This document shows positions 54,252 through 64,000 of a DNA stretch of 64,000 nucleotides, one piece after another. Both the position numbers and the translations under genes were made by a program. Each line of letters starts with the position of its first letter. Position 1 is the stretch's first letter. Origin of the DNA: Dipteris shenzhenensis (lineage: Eukaryota; Polypodiophyta; Polypodiopsida; Gleicheniales); the NCBI GenBank assembly GCA_047967505.1, contig CM106538.1; one strand, given 5' to 3'. The notes below the pieces were generated by a model, which saw only the letters and a list, made by a program, of their open reading frames with translations, ran no database searches and was not told the origin of the DNA.

Positions 54252-56765
54252 AGTTTACGCATTATCTCTTGAAATGTTAACGGGTTCCACTCATCAGGCA
54301 CCCGTGGCCCCAGGAAGATGGTGCTCAGACAGGAGCTCCAGCCAGCTTTGGTGGGAAAGGTAGATGTGCTCCTACTACAAGAATACAAGCTTTCGGCGTC
54401 ACAGACTAGTATTTGTGGGAAGGTCCTCACAGGACGCTCCCACACCTACTGGGAACCTTCGATTGGCGAGCAGGGGAGAAGCGGGGGTGTCTGCATCTCC
54501 ATCGATGCTTCTCTAGTTCAGCATGTGTTTGGTTTTGGCACTTTGATCCCAGGACGTGCGCTTTGGGTGGGCCTGCATATTGAGGGATCCCGCAGCGGTA
54601 TCCTCAATATCTACGCACCGACTGATCTCAGACGTAGATCCGTTTTTTGGAGATCCTTGACAGACCTGTTGCCAGAGATGGACTCTTGGATTGTAGGAGG
54701 GGACTTCAACAACCTTGAGACCTTAGAGGATCAGCAGGGAAGGGGCTCAGCGTTCCTCGGTATAGCTCAGGCAGAGCAGGCAGATTGGGACTCCTCTTTG
54801 CAGTGGGAGGTCGGGACAGCTGGAGGGAGCCGTCCTTTCGCAGATGGCTTGGGAGTCTGGACTTCTCTTGGGGCTACAGGAGGGAGGGAGGCAGACTCCT
54901 GGAGCGGCTGGACCGTTTCTATGTTAGTGATTGGGCGCTTGGCAGAGGAGGAGAGTCAGGAGTGGTTCTAGGGACGACACTTTCAGACCATGCCCCAGTC
55001 ATCCTAGTCCTGGACTCGGCCTCTCAGTCCTCACCTCCACGTTCATGCCGGATCCCAGATTCCATCTACACTAGAGCAGCGGTTCACAGCAGGATAGTGG
55101 ACCTTTGGGAGCAGGAGTGGGACCCCACCAGGGATATGGCAGCACAGGTAGCTCAGGCGCTTGCTGAGTCTAGTCACATTTGCCAGTAGGAGGCGATTCA
55201 GGTCAGACAGCGGTGTTGGGCACGGGAGAGGGGTCTCAGACGTGATCTCGCCTCGATTCAGAGGATGTAGCAGTCTTCTCCAGGCTCTGAGGAGCTCAGA
55301 CAGCCGGAGGTTCGGGCTCGAGCCATGCTAGAGGAGATTACCCAGCGTCGCTCAGAGTTTTTATTTCATGCTTCCAAGTCCTTCTGGGCTAGGAAAGACC
55401 ACAGGATGTGCAGAGAGTTCTTCAGGACTCATGGACAGAGGTCAGCAGGGGAGCAGCTCCGTTCTCTTAGGACGCAGGATGGTAGTGTCAGGACAGACCA
55501 GATGAGGTCCGGGACTTGGCGACAGACTTCTACAGATCATTATTCCAGCAGGAGCCCCCAGATCCTCGTGGCCGCATTTGTAGGGAGGAGGTGGAGATCT
55601 ACACCGAGACTCGTGCAGCCCAGCACGAGCGACACCCTTCTCGCACCTTTCACTGTTGCGGAGATGCAGGATGCGGTGAGTGCTATTGATGGGCAGAAAT
55701 GCCCAGGTGAGGATGGCCTCTCTAGAGCTTTCTTCACCACCTTTTGGGAGCAGATCCACCGACCCTTGCTCGCAGCCTTCCAGCACATCTTCTCCAGTGG
55801 GCAGATGCCAGAGAGCCTTGCGACAGGCTTGATTTGCCTCATCCCCAAAGGGGGGGACCGCCAGGAGATCAGACAGTGGCGCCCAATCACCCTCCTCCCG
55901 ACCGCCTACAAAATCCTCGCCAAGATGATCAGCAGTCGCATCCGCCCCCTGCTACACGACTTGATTCATGACACCCAGACTGGTTTTGTCCAAGATCGCA
56001 GCATCTTGGACAACATCTTCACTCTCTCAGAGGCGACGGAATGGACCCAACACAGTGGCCAGCACCTTGCCATACTCCTTCTCGACTTTGAGAAGGCATA
56101 CGACAGGGTAGACTGGTCCTTCTTGGAAGGTACACTCGCTCGGTTCGGTTTCCCGGAGGAGTGGATCAGAGGTATTGCTAGCCCTTACAGATCGGCCTCC
56201 ATTTGGGTTATCATTAGCGACAGGATGGGGGAGAGATTCACACTTGAGCGCTCGGTGCGTCAGGGCTGTCCATTAGCGCCTTACCTCTTCCTATTTTTTG
56301 CGGAGGCCATGACACACTTCCTTCGATCTCGTACCACTGGTCTTCGCGGGATGTGTCTCCCTATTCGAGAGGATGCCGAGCTGTTGGACTCCGAGTATGC
56401 AGACGACACAGTCCTATATGTGCAGGATGATGTCGAGTCACTGGAGCGAGTGAGACTATCCCTAGAGATTTTTTGCCTTGCAGCTGGGGCGAAAATCAAC
56501 TGGCATAAGTCAGTTGGTTTTCTTACAGATCCGGGAGCCAGCTCACAGTGGGGTATTTTCGCTGGATCCCTAGAGGACAGACGACACGTTACCTGGGATT
56601 CCAGGTAGGCCTGGACATCACACCGGCTCAGCAGTTCTTGCCGGTCCTAGCCTCCATACGACGGAAGCTTGCTTTCTGGAGCACGGCTCGGCTTTCCTTT
56701 GCAGGCAGGGCCCTTGTGGTCAACCAGGTCCTCCTCCAACGTGGTTGTTTGTCCACTCTTCGATG
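54249..56765 (+). pseudogene. L1 copy 2 ORF2, truncated
   Basis: A TGA replaces the Trp of the SWNVNGF endonuclease motif soon after the ATG. Endonuclease pieces lie at 54318-54971 and 54785-55189 (WIVGGDFNNLE, LDRFYVSDW, TLSDHAPV). Reverse transcriptase is in 55325-56608 (WRPITLLPTAYKI, LLDFEKAYDRVDW, GCPLAPYLFLFF, SEYADDTVLYV). After VNQVLL the sequence jumps to the 3' region. Several frameshifts (near 54790, 55200 and 56550) also break it. Confidence 0.88.
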
Positions 56766-56909
56766 ATTATGCCCTAGGAGGCTTGTATTTAGCATTTTGA
56801 CTTCTCAGGCTGAATCCGTTTTGTGATTACAGCCTGCTGGCCTTCAGGCCTTCTTGTACTCTCGCTTTCAAGTAATATAACTAGCACTACTTTTTGCGCA
56901 AAAAAAAAA

Positions 56910-56924
56910 GAGGTTTTTGCAGTG
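56910..56924. repeat. Right target-site duplication of L1 copy 2
   Basis: Exact copy of 51743-51757, directly after a run of ten A (56900-56909). Confidence 0.9.
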
Positions 56925-57091
56925 TATATGGATTGCCGCCCTAGGCTTTGAACGATCATATATGCTAAGGCTATGTGAGTTTGTAATACATGCTTTAATG
57001 GTGGTATATTCACATGTATTTTAGTTATTGTATTTCCTAGTAACATCCAGATGCAGTCGAGGACACTTGCCATCATGCATAAAGAGAGGTA
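56925..57091. other. Short unassigned stretch
   Basis: No gene was seen. It is the continuation of the target DNA of L1 copy 2, left of the copia E LTR. Confidence 0.35.
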
Positions 57092-58449
57092 TGTTAGGAG
57101 GGCATGAGTTTTGTACGTGCGTGGAGCTGGACCTTGGAAAACTGAGTGGGCAGGGCTTTGGGATGTGGGTAAGCAAAGTTTCCCCCAGGAAATTCTCTCT
57201 CGGGGTGAATTTTGGTTTTCGCCCTCAAGAGAGGGGCAAAGAACCTTAGAACTTTAAGTAGGTCATTCGTTGGCCTTTAAAATTCGCCCACTAGAAGGGG
57301 CAATGGGGGCAAATGAGGTGGGGATGCCACGTGGAGGTGGGGATGCCACGTGGCATGTCCCCATGCCTTGGGTCAATTTGGCAAGAAAGACTTTGGAAGG
57401 ATCTGGTTGGCCGACGCTCGTACGGAGGGCAACGTGAGCTAGGGGCTGGAAGGGGATTTCCGCCTGGGAGCTATTGGGCGAGCTGCTGGTCATCACGCGG
57501 GCGTGGACACAGGCTGGTCAATTGGCTGTGTATGGACTGTGTAGGGCTTGGCTATACACTTGTGTACGGAGGCTCATACGCTGTTGTACGGATTGCATAT
57601 GTGCATATACGGCCTTAGTATGGGCTGCTGAAAGGCTGCGATTGGTCCGTGTAGGGTGTTCATGGGGATGCAGTACGGATGTACGGACGATCATGTGCAT
57701 GTGTAGGTGTGTATACGGACGGTTGGTACGATTGTGTACGAACTGCAATCGTATGGCTGAGACTTGAGTATGGGCTCCTGGAGGTCTTTTTACGGGCAGA
57801 GTACGGGGCTGTGAGCAGGGCTTGTACAGACTATGCTGAGATGTACGGATTGTTTCCATCAAATGCTCACGAGCTGTTTCCAAGGCTTCGTCAATGTTTT
57901 TGTCAAATGATCATGAGCTGCTCTGGGTGAGCTGGATGGTCATATAGGGACTTTGCCTTTAACTGCGAATTGATAGAGAAGGGCTAGCTGATCCCATTGG
58001 AGCTCTTGTCACGTGGGGACGATGCTGGCTGATTAGATATGACTTTTCTCACTGCAGTGAGCAGGTGGGTATACAAGTGGGCACTTGAGGTGGATTGTGT
58101 GACCAAGTCTTGGCTGCTAGAAACTGTCCTAGGCTGAGTGTAATCCTTTTGGAACTGAAATGGATGCTCTTTTGCTATGCTTGATGAGGACAATTTCAAT
58201 AGTGATTATCCAATGGTTTCCCCAAGAGAGAGTGTATATATAGGCAGTGGTTTCTAGGCAGAGGGCACATGATTGGTACAGCCTCGTGGGCTGAATAGAC
58301 AGGGGTCGGGAATCCATGCTTGAGATTGGAAGGTATGACTGGACTCTAGAGAGAGACAGAACTGAAAGCCTTCATTATGTCTTTATTTGAGTATCACTAC
58401 TTCACTCTCTAGCCTCTCTCTTTCTCTCACTCACACCATGTTTCTAACA
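57092..58449 (+). repeat. Copia E 5' LTR (1.36 kb)
   Basis: It starts TGTTAG and ends CTAACA, a perfect 6-bp inverted pair, with the primer binding site directly after it. It contains a perfect 19-bp tandem repeat with a CACGTG G-box in each unit (57316-57334 and 57335-57353), a GTACGG cluster (57415-57850) and a possible TATA-like 'gtgtatatatagg' near 58226-58242. The left end is inferred from the terminal repeat, since no second LTR is in the window. Confidence 0.65.
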
Positions 58450-58461
58450 TGGTATCAGAGC
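58450..58461 (+). promoter_or_regulatory. Primer binding site, initiator tRNA-Met type (copia E)
   Basis: TGGTATCAGAGC immediately after the CTAACA LTR end. Confidence 0.88.
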
Positions 58462-59206
58462 GACCTTCCATAGCTGCCACATCACCCTAGCCCTAACCCT
58501 AATTACTAACCCTTATTCCGTTCAGCTTCCTCCTCCTTGCAGCTGCCTCATTTCCACCTCTAGCTGCCTTCTTCCCTCAGCCATATGCTTCCATTTCTGC
58601 CTGTCCACAGCCCGCCTCCATTGCTGCCTTCATACGAGACCTTTTGGAGCTTTGGGTGCTGCTTCACGGCCTTTATTGCTTGCTGGTCAGCAAGGTGTGG
58701 TTTCCAAGGTTGTTGTGGAGCTCTCCATCATCGAATTTAGGGTTTTTGGGCTGTTGTCGCATAGCCACCTTCAACAGAGCAATCTTGGAGGTTTTCAATG
58801 CCAAGAACAGCCTTTTATTGCTGTTGCTGTGTACTCGGCCACTTGACAGCATTATTTGCAGTACTTCGAGGCCTTTGAAGGCATTTTGGAGCAGTTTTTG
58901 GGCTTCCAGCATCTCTACATTAACCACCTTTCACATAGGCAACCTGTTTTTGCAGTTCGAAGTGCTCTTGTGAGCCGTTTTGAGGGGTTTGGACCTGTTG
59001 CAGCACTCAGTTCGACATTTCGAGGTGTATCTTTGATGCTCTCAGATTTGGATTCACATTTGGAGCATCACTAGGCATGCATCTGTTCTTTTGCACACAA
59101 GGAGATTGCTCTTCTCTTTTGAAGCCATGACCAGCCCATTTCTTTGCTGCTTCTGCTGCTTCTTCATCTTAGCTTGCTGCCCGCCTTCACGCAAGTCTTT
59201 GCCATC
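58462..59206 (+). other. Copia E leader
   Basis: A pyrimidine-rich leader between the primer site and gag. No convincing gene was found; the short open frames lack known motifs. Confidence 0.5.
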
Positions 59207-59517
59207 ATGACTTCATTGTCTTCTACTTGCTCGTGGAGAAGTTTAAGGGGTAGGGTTTTCCCACATTGCAAACCAAAGTGCAACTACTCCTTATGCGTGA
59301 AGGAGTTTGGGGTGTTGTTGAGGATGACCCAAAGGATTTGGAAACAACAGAAAGCTAAGGCCATTGCCCTCATTGGTCTTTGCTTAGCCGACACTCTCAT
59401 CCATCATGTGGATTTCAAGTCGATAGCTAAGCAGATTTGGAATCGCCTCGAGACCTTGTTTGGTAATAAAATCACCAACTCTAAAGTCTTTCTGAAGCTC
59501 AAGTTTTATGATTTGAA
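59207..59517 (+). pseudogene. Copia E gag N-terminus, cut by copia D
   Basis: From ATG 59207 a broken frame leads to VQLLLMREGVW-type sequence in one phase and to KAIALIGLCLADTLIHHV, IWNRLETLFGNK and VFLKLKFYDLN in another. These are the standard N-terminal segments of copia gag (UBN2-like). Coding similarity stops at 59517, exactly where the LTR of copia D begins. The rest of copia E would lie beyond copia D, outside the window. Confidence 0.75.
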
Positions 59518-59721
59518 TGAGAGGGAAAGAATGAGGGAGAAGTACAACAGGGAGAGAGTGAGAGAGAGATGTGACACAAAAGATGCGGGTGTGAAGTGAT
59601 GAGCCACACCACAAACTCATAGGTTTTATTAGGATTAGGTTTTTCACCCTATGACTGTCTTAAGACAGTCATAGGTGTCATATCTTTAATAAAGGGGTGG
59701 CAATGTGCCTTTACCCCAACA
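59518..59721 (-). repeat. Copia D 3' LTR
   Basis: 204 bp, on the minus strand TGTTGGGGTAAAGG...CCCTCTCA, with the same 28-bp palindrome at 59648-59675. The purine tract lies directly right of it (plus CCTCCCACCT). Confidence 0.88.
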
Positions 59722-59820
59722 ACCTCCCACCTAAAGGCCAATGTGCCTAAAGGGGAGAAAAGAATAAAAATTACAGCAATATACAGTTACTGTATACAAG
59801 ACCATAAAATAAGAATGGTC

Positions 59821-61563
59821 TCATCCTAATCCCATGATGTGGCGGCAATGTGCAAACCGCTCTGTAGGTAAGCTCTTAGTGAGCAAATCTGCAGGATTAT
59901 CATCAGTATGCACCTTCACAAGCTCAAGTCGCTTGTCTTCCAGTACCTCCCTGATGAAATGGTATTTCACATCTATGTGCTTGGTCTTTTGATGAAAGAC
60001 CGGATTCTTTGCCAACATGATAGCACTCTGACTATCACAATGCAAAACTGGCATATCTCCTGTAATGCCCAAATCTCCCACCAGCCGAGTAAGCCATATT
60101 GCTTCCTTGCAAGCCTCAGTGGCTGCAACATATTCAGCTTCAGTAGTTGACAGTGCAACGCATTTCTGCAACCGAGACACCCATGATATAGCACCTCCTG
60201 CAAATGTGAAAATATAACCGGTAGTAGACTTCCGGTTATCTGCATTCCCTGCATAGTCTGAATCTGTAAAACCATGCACCAATGCATCTTGCCTACCATA
60301 GCATATGCACAAGTCTTTGGTACCTTTGAGATACCTCAAGACACCTTTCACTGCTTCCCAGTGCCGCTTGCCTGGATTTGCCATATACCTACTGATGACT
60401 CCCACCGCAAAAGCAATATCCGGACGAGTGGCAACCATGGCATACATCAAAGAACCAACTGCAGATGCATACGGAACCTTGGCCATTTCAGCCTTATCAT
60501 CATTTGATCTGGGGCTGTCCTTACTGTTGAGTTTTAAATGTGGAGGCAACGGGGTACTAATAGACTTCCCCCCCTCCATTTTAAACCTCTGCAGTATTTT
60601 GTCAATGTACTACTCCTGTGACAGAAACAAAAGTCCCTTGGACCTGTCACGAGTAATCCGCATGCCAAGAATATGGTTTGCATCACCCAAGTCTTTCATG
60701 TCAAAAGACTTATGCAGTTGTTTCTTCAAAGCACTAATCTCATGCTGAGATTTACTGGCAATTAGCATGTCATCCACATATAGAATGAGTAGCATCAAAC
60801 TGCCATCCTTTGCCCGTTTGGTGTACAAGCAATGATCGGTCTCACACCTATGATACCCTTGGGACTGCATGAAGGCATCAAACTTCTTGTACCATTCTCT
60901 TGGTGCCTGCTTGAGTCCATACAAGCTTCTCTTGAGCTTACACACAAGCTGCTCTTTCCCTTTAACAGCATATCCCTCTGGCTGACTCATATAGATCTCA
61001 TCATGGAGATCTCCGTGAAGAAAAGCAGTTTTCACATCCATCTGACATAAATCCATGTCCTCATGAGCAACAAGAGCTAACACTGCTCTCAAAGTAGTCA
61101 TCTTGACTACAGGGGAAAAAATCTCATCAAAGTCAATGCCCTTCTCCTGCTTAAATCCCTTGGCAACCAATCTGGCTTTATACCTCGGTAAAGCATTTGA
61201 ATCCACTTTGACTTTGTAAACCCACTTGCATGGCAAAACCTTTCTGCTTGCAGGTAGCTGCACCAAGTCCCATGTATCATTTTGAAGTAAGGAGTCCATT
61301 TCTGACTGCATGGCTTTCTCCCACTTCCTTTTCTCTGTTCTTCCCATAGCTTCCTTGAAGCTGGAAGGCTCACCACAATCTGTCAGCATAATAAAATCAG
61401 CCACATTATTGGCTCCTGGAACAAACCTGTCAGGAGGCCGTTGTACACGGGTGCTCCTCCTAACAAAATGTTCCGGATTAGGCTGCTGTCTAGCCTGTTC
61501 GTCATGCATGACGGGTGGCTGTACCACCATATCTGGCTGTTCTACAGCCCCATTTGCTGGCAT
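59821..61563 (-). pseudogene. Copia D reverse transcriptase and RNase H
   Basis: 61563-60610 holds the reverse transcriptase (DVKTAFLHGDL, YGLKQAPREWYKKFDAF, ILYVDDMLIAS). A stop after FLSQE (about 60609) separates it from 60579-59821, with the connection region and RNase H (HGFTDSDYAGNADNRKSTTG, ADLLTKSLP). The stop positions of copia C are sense codons here. Confidence 0.92.
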
Positions 61564-61608
61564 ATTCAGTGGTGCATCATTGGCAAAATTATCTGGCTGA
61601 TTTTCAGC

Positions 61609-62991
61609 CTATATACCCTCTTGAACAGGCTGCTGCACATAAATGGGCATTCTTTGCTGTCCGACATCATCATAAATAACCCTCCTGTATTCCACAGGTT
61701 GCACGGGTTCTTTGTGTACACTATCCTCTTTAAAGATGGCATCATTGCTGCGTATAATCTTCCGTTTAATGGGATCCCATAACCTGTACCCCATTTCACC
61801 TTCGTCACCATAACCCATAAAGATGCATTTGGAAGACTTTGGCTCCAGTTTGGTGCGCAGTTCTTTGCGTGTATGAGCAAAGCACTCGCAGCCAAACACA
61901 CGTAAGTGCTTATATGAAGGTGGCTTGCCAGACCACACCTCCTCTGGCACTTTCAACTCCAAAGCCTTGTTCGGCGACGTGTTAATTATGTGAACTGCTG
62001 TTTGCACGGCTTCTGCCCAAAAGCCATGGGGCAATGCAGCATAAGACAACATACATCGAACCTTCTCCTAAATAGTTCGATTCATCCGCTCACTCACACC
62101 ATTTTGAGATGCATTATGAGGGGCTGTGAGTTCCTGTTTAATGCCCTTAGCTTCGCAAAACTGTACAAAAGCATGTGACACATACTCACCCCCATTATCG
62201 GATCTGAGGCATTTCAGCTTGCGACCTGTTCGATTCTCAACCTGAGCGACAAACTTCTTGAAAGCATCTAAGGCATCGCTCTTATGCTTCAAGAAATAGA
62301 CCCACACTTTGCGTGTGGCATCATCAATAATAGTAATGAAATACTTTGCACCCCCTAGTGATAGCTGTGGCATCTCACACAAATCAGTGTGCACTAGATC
62401 AAGCGGTGCTCTATTTTGGGGAGTTCTCCTCTTATGAGGAGTCATAGAATGCTTGCGAAATATGCAATGATCACAAGTAGGCAAATCTGAAAATGAAAGA
62501 GACGGCAGATAACCTAAACGTGACAGTTCTTGCATTCCTTTAACGGACATGTGTCCCAACCGGCTATGCCACAATGAAACCTTTGGCAGCTCGGTTATGG
62601 CAACAACATGATTACCTACACTGGAAACATAAAGAGGGTACAAGGTATCACTCTTATAACCCTCAGCCACTACAACCTGGCCATCAGTAATCACCCATTT
62701 GGAATCCCGAAATGTGGTGTGGTAACCACTGTCATCCAACAAGGCTGTGCTAATCAGATTTTTCTTGATTTGCGGCACATGGCGAACACCATCAAGCATA
62801 AATATGCGTCCATCAGGGAATACTATCTGTATACTGCCAATCCCTGCAATCTGACATGCATTGTTGTTCCCAAGGTGAACAACTCCATGAGTACCTGTGT
62901 AGGAAGTAAACCACTCCCTATGAGGAGTAACATGAAAAGAAGCACCTGAATCCAAGAGCCAGGTGTGCATGTCATGACCATCAATAACCAA
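61609..62991 (-). pseudogene. Copia D protease and integrase
   Basis: 62991-62068 contains the protease motif WLLDSGASFHVT, the integrase zinc motif (WHSRLGHMSVKG ... CDHCIFRK) and DDE core (HTDLCEMP, LRSDNGGEYVSH, NGVSERMNRTI). A TAG follows MNRTI where C has Gln. 62052-61609 continues the integrase end. A frameshift near 61620 separates it from reverse transcriptase. Confidence 0.92.
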
Positions 62992-63075
62992 AGTATGTGC
63001 AATTACAGCAGAAGAGCATAAAACATCATGTCTGTCACTGTCACTGTCTCTGCTGCAACATTCACTGCATCCAAG

Positions 63076-63915
63076 TCATCTATCTACCTTGGCCTTGCCT
63101 TTGCCTTTGCTTCCACTGCCTGCATCCTTTGCCTCAGCCTTCTTGGCTTTCTGATCCCGTATAAACTTGAAGCACTTAGACTTCACATGTCCCTTCTTGC
63201 CATAATAAAAGCATTCAATATCCTTTTTGCCACGGGACTGACTGCGGGATTTGGACTTACTAGCAGATCTCCCCTTCTGCTGAGTCCTGCCTCTTTCCTG
63301 TACCTGCAAAGCATTTGAAGACTTGCTGCCCGCATTATTCTTCCTGCTCATCTCCTCCATAAGGAGAGAGCTCTCTACATCAGCATATATAAGAGTGACA
63401 TTTGAATTAGACAGGGTGGTCTTGAAAGTGTCCCAACTCTCAGGGAGAGTACACAACAAGAAAGTAGCCTTGAACTCCTCATCAAGGTTCAACCCCTGTG
63501 CAATCAGCTGTGTAAAGATGGCATTGAACTCACTCAAGTGTGAGGTCATAGCTGTACCTTTCTTCATGCGAAGATCAACCAGCTTCTTCAACCAATAAAC
63601 CTTACTGGCTCAACTCTTTTGGGCATACGATTCTGCTAGCCTCTGCCATAGGCCATAAGAGGTCTTTTCAGCGTGAACATTGAACACAAGAGAATCACTG
63701 AGAGTAAGCATGATAGCAGCCCTCGCGGACAAATCTAGCTCCTCCCACTCATCATCTGACATCCCAAATGGCTTGACACCCTTCACCCTTATGGGCTTAG
63801 AAATCTTCTTAAGCAGAAGTACATTCAAACACTGTTCTGCCCATAATGCATAATTGTGTGCCCCTTCCAATTTCTTTATGTTCAGAATTGAAGATTCACT
63901 TCCCCTTGATGCCAT
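63076..63915 (-). pseudogene. Copia D gag
   Basis: The ATG at 63915 (minus) begins with the copia gag N-terminus (LEGAHNYALWAEQCLNVLL). A TGA after AQKS (about 63610) breaks it. 63591-63076 carries the rest, with the knuckle written CFYYGKKGHVKSKC, the second Cys being Tyr. A frameshift near 63080 ends it. This copy preserves the gag N-terminus lost in copia C. Confidence 0.88.
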
Positions 63916-64000
63916 ATCAGATAAGGAAAGTACGTGACTCCCTGTAAGTCAAAAAAGACTGAATAAAATTCTGATTTCTCAAGAAAAAACCTGCTCTATC

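Larger units (their letters stand above)
51758..56909 (+). mobile_element. L1-type LINE, copy 2, internal deletion
   Basis: Same family as 9990-17335. It has a C-rich 5' region (51790-52330), ORF1 from ATG 52367, ORF2 from ATG 54249, and a 3' region sharing 'aagtaatataa' and 'tagcact' with copy 1, then poly(A). About 1.9 kb of ORF2 (thumb to C-terminal zinc segment) is missing at about 56760. Perfect 15-bp duplications flank it, so the deletion arose either before or after an otherwise normal insertion. Confidence 0.92.
59518..64000 (-). mobile_element. Ty1/copia element D, incomplete at window end
   Basis: A minus-strand copia element of the same family as C. On the plus strand the 3' LTR is 59518-59721, then RNase H and reverse transcriptase, integrase, protease and gag up to the gag ATG at 63915-63913. 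Its 5' LTR lies past 64000. It interrupts copia E gag. Several stops and frameshifts are present, at places different from those in C. Confidence 0.92.

Noticed and set aside
1-64000. CRISPR arrays, operons and rRNA genes
   Set aside because: No regular short repeats with spacers, no polycistronic bacterial layout and no rRNA-like sequence were seen in this plant nuclear DNA.

Overview
This is nuclear DNA from a land plant with a large, retrotransposon-rich genome. The evidence is spliceosomal introns with GT/AG borders, chromovirus-type Ty3/gypsy elements, Ty1/copia elements primed by initiator tRNA-Met, and plant-type L1 LINEs with a zinc-knuckle ORF1. I cannot name the species. The very long intron and the presence of a second, non-L1 LINE family would suit a fern, lycophyte, gymnosperm or bryophyte, but that is inference.

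The one recognisable host gene runs left to right on the + strand. Nine exons (398-612, 787-873, 1060-1181, 1452-1589, 1745-2607, 3211-3284, 3866-3922, 4085-4189, 37442-37549) join with matching phases at all eight junctions and give 589 codons of an incomplete protein. The first part is a glutamine-amidotransferase domain of the cobyrinate a,c-diamide synthase (CobB/CbiA) type, with Ser at the position of the catalytic Cys. A long Ala/Ser-rich linker follows, and then a domain like the cobalamin-binding periplasmic protein BtuF. Land plants are not known to make or need cobalamin, so this fusion is the most interesting item in the window. The 5' end (an ATPase half would be expected) lies before the window and the 3' end after it.

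The last visible exon is separated from the rest by an intron of about 33.25 kb filled with nested elements. In order these are: a decayed non-L1 LINE (5215-7460, -); a copia element (7631-21425, -) carrying a full-length L1 LINE (9990-17335, +) with a 16-bp target duplication; decayed retroelement DNA (21426-23001); and a gypsy chromovirus A (23007-35639, -, duplication TCAAG) that contains a younger gypsy chromovirus B (26832-34358, +, duplication CTGTC).

From 37550 to the end the DNA is again almost all mobile elements: an L1 tail, several 3' pieces of the non-L1 LINE family (38700-43410), a 244-bp exact promoter-like tandem repeat (43483-43970), a gypsy scrap, a 5'-truncated copia element C (46503-50609, +), a second L1 LINE (51758-56909, +), and copia element E (LTR 57092-58449, +) interrupted by copia element D (59518 to the window end, -). 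C and D are close relatives in opposite orientation and form inverted arms of about 4.1 kb.

All element genes carry stops, frameshifts or deletions, and none looks intact end to end. Signals not explained by ordinary annotation include dense GTACGG/CCGTAC clusters in three unrelated retroelements, a 28-bp perfect palindrome in a copia LTR, a strong 118-bp hairpin, and an ATGA overlap between the L1 ORFs.
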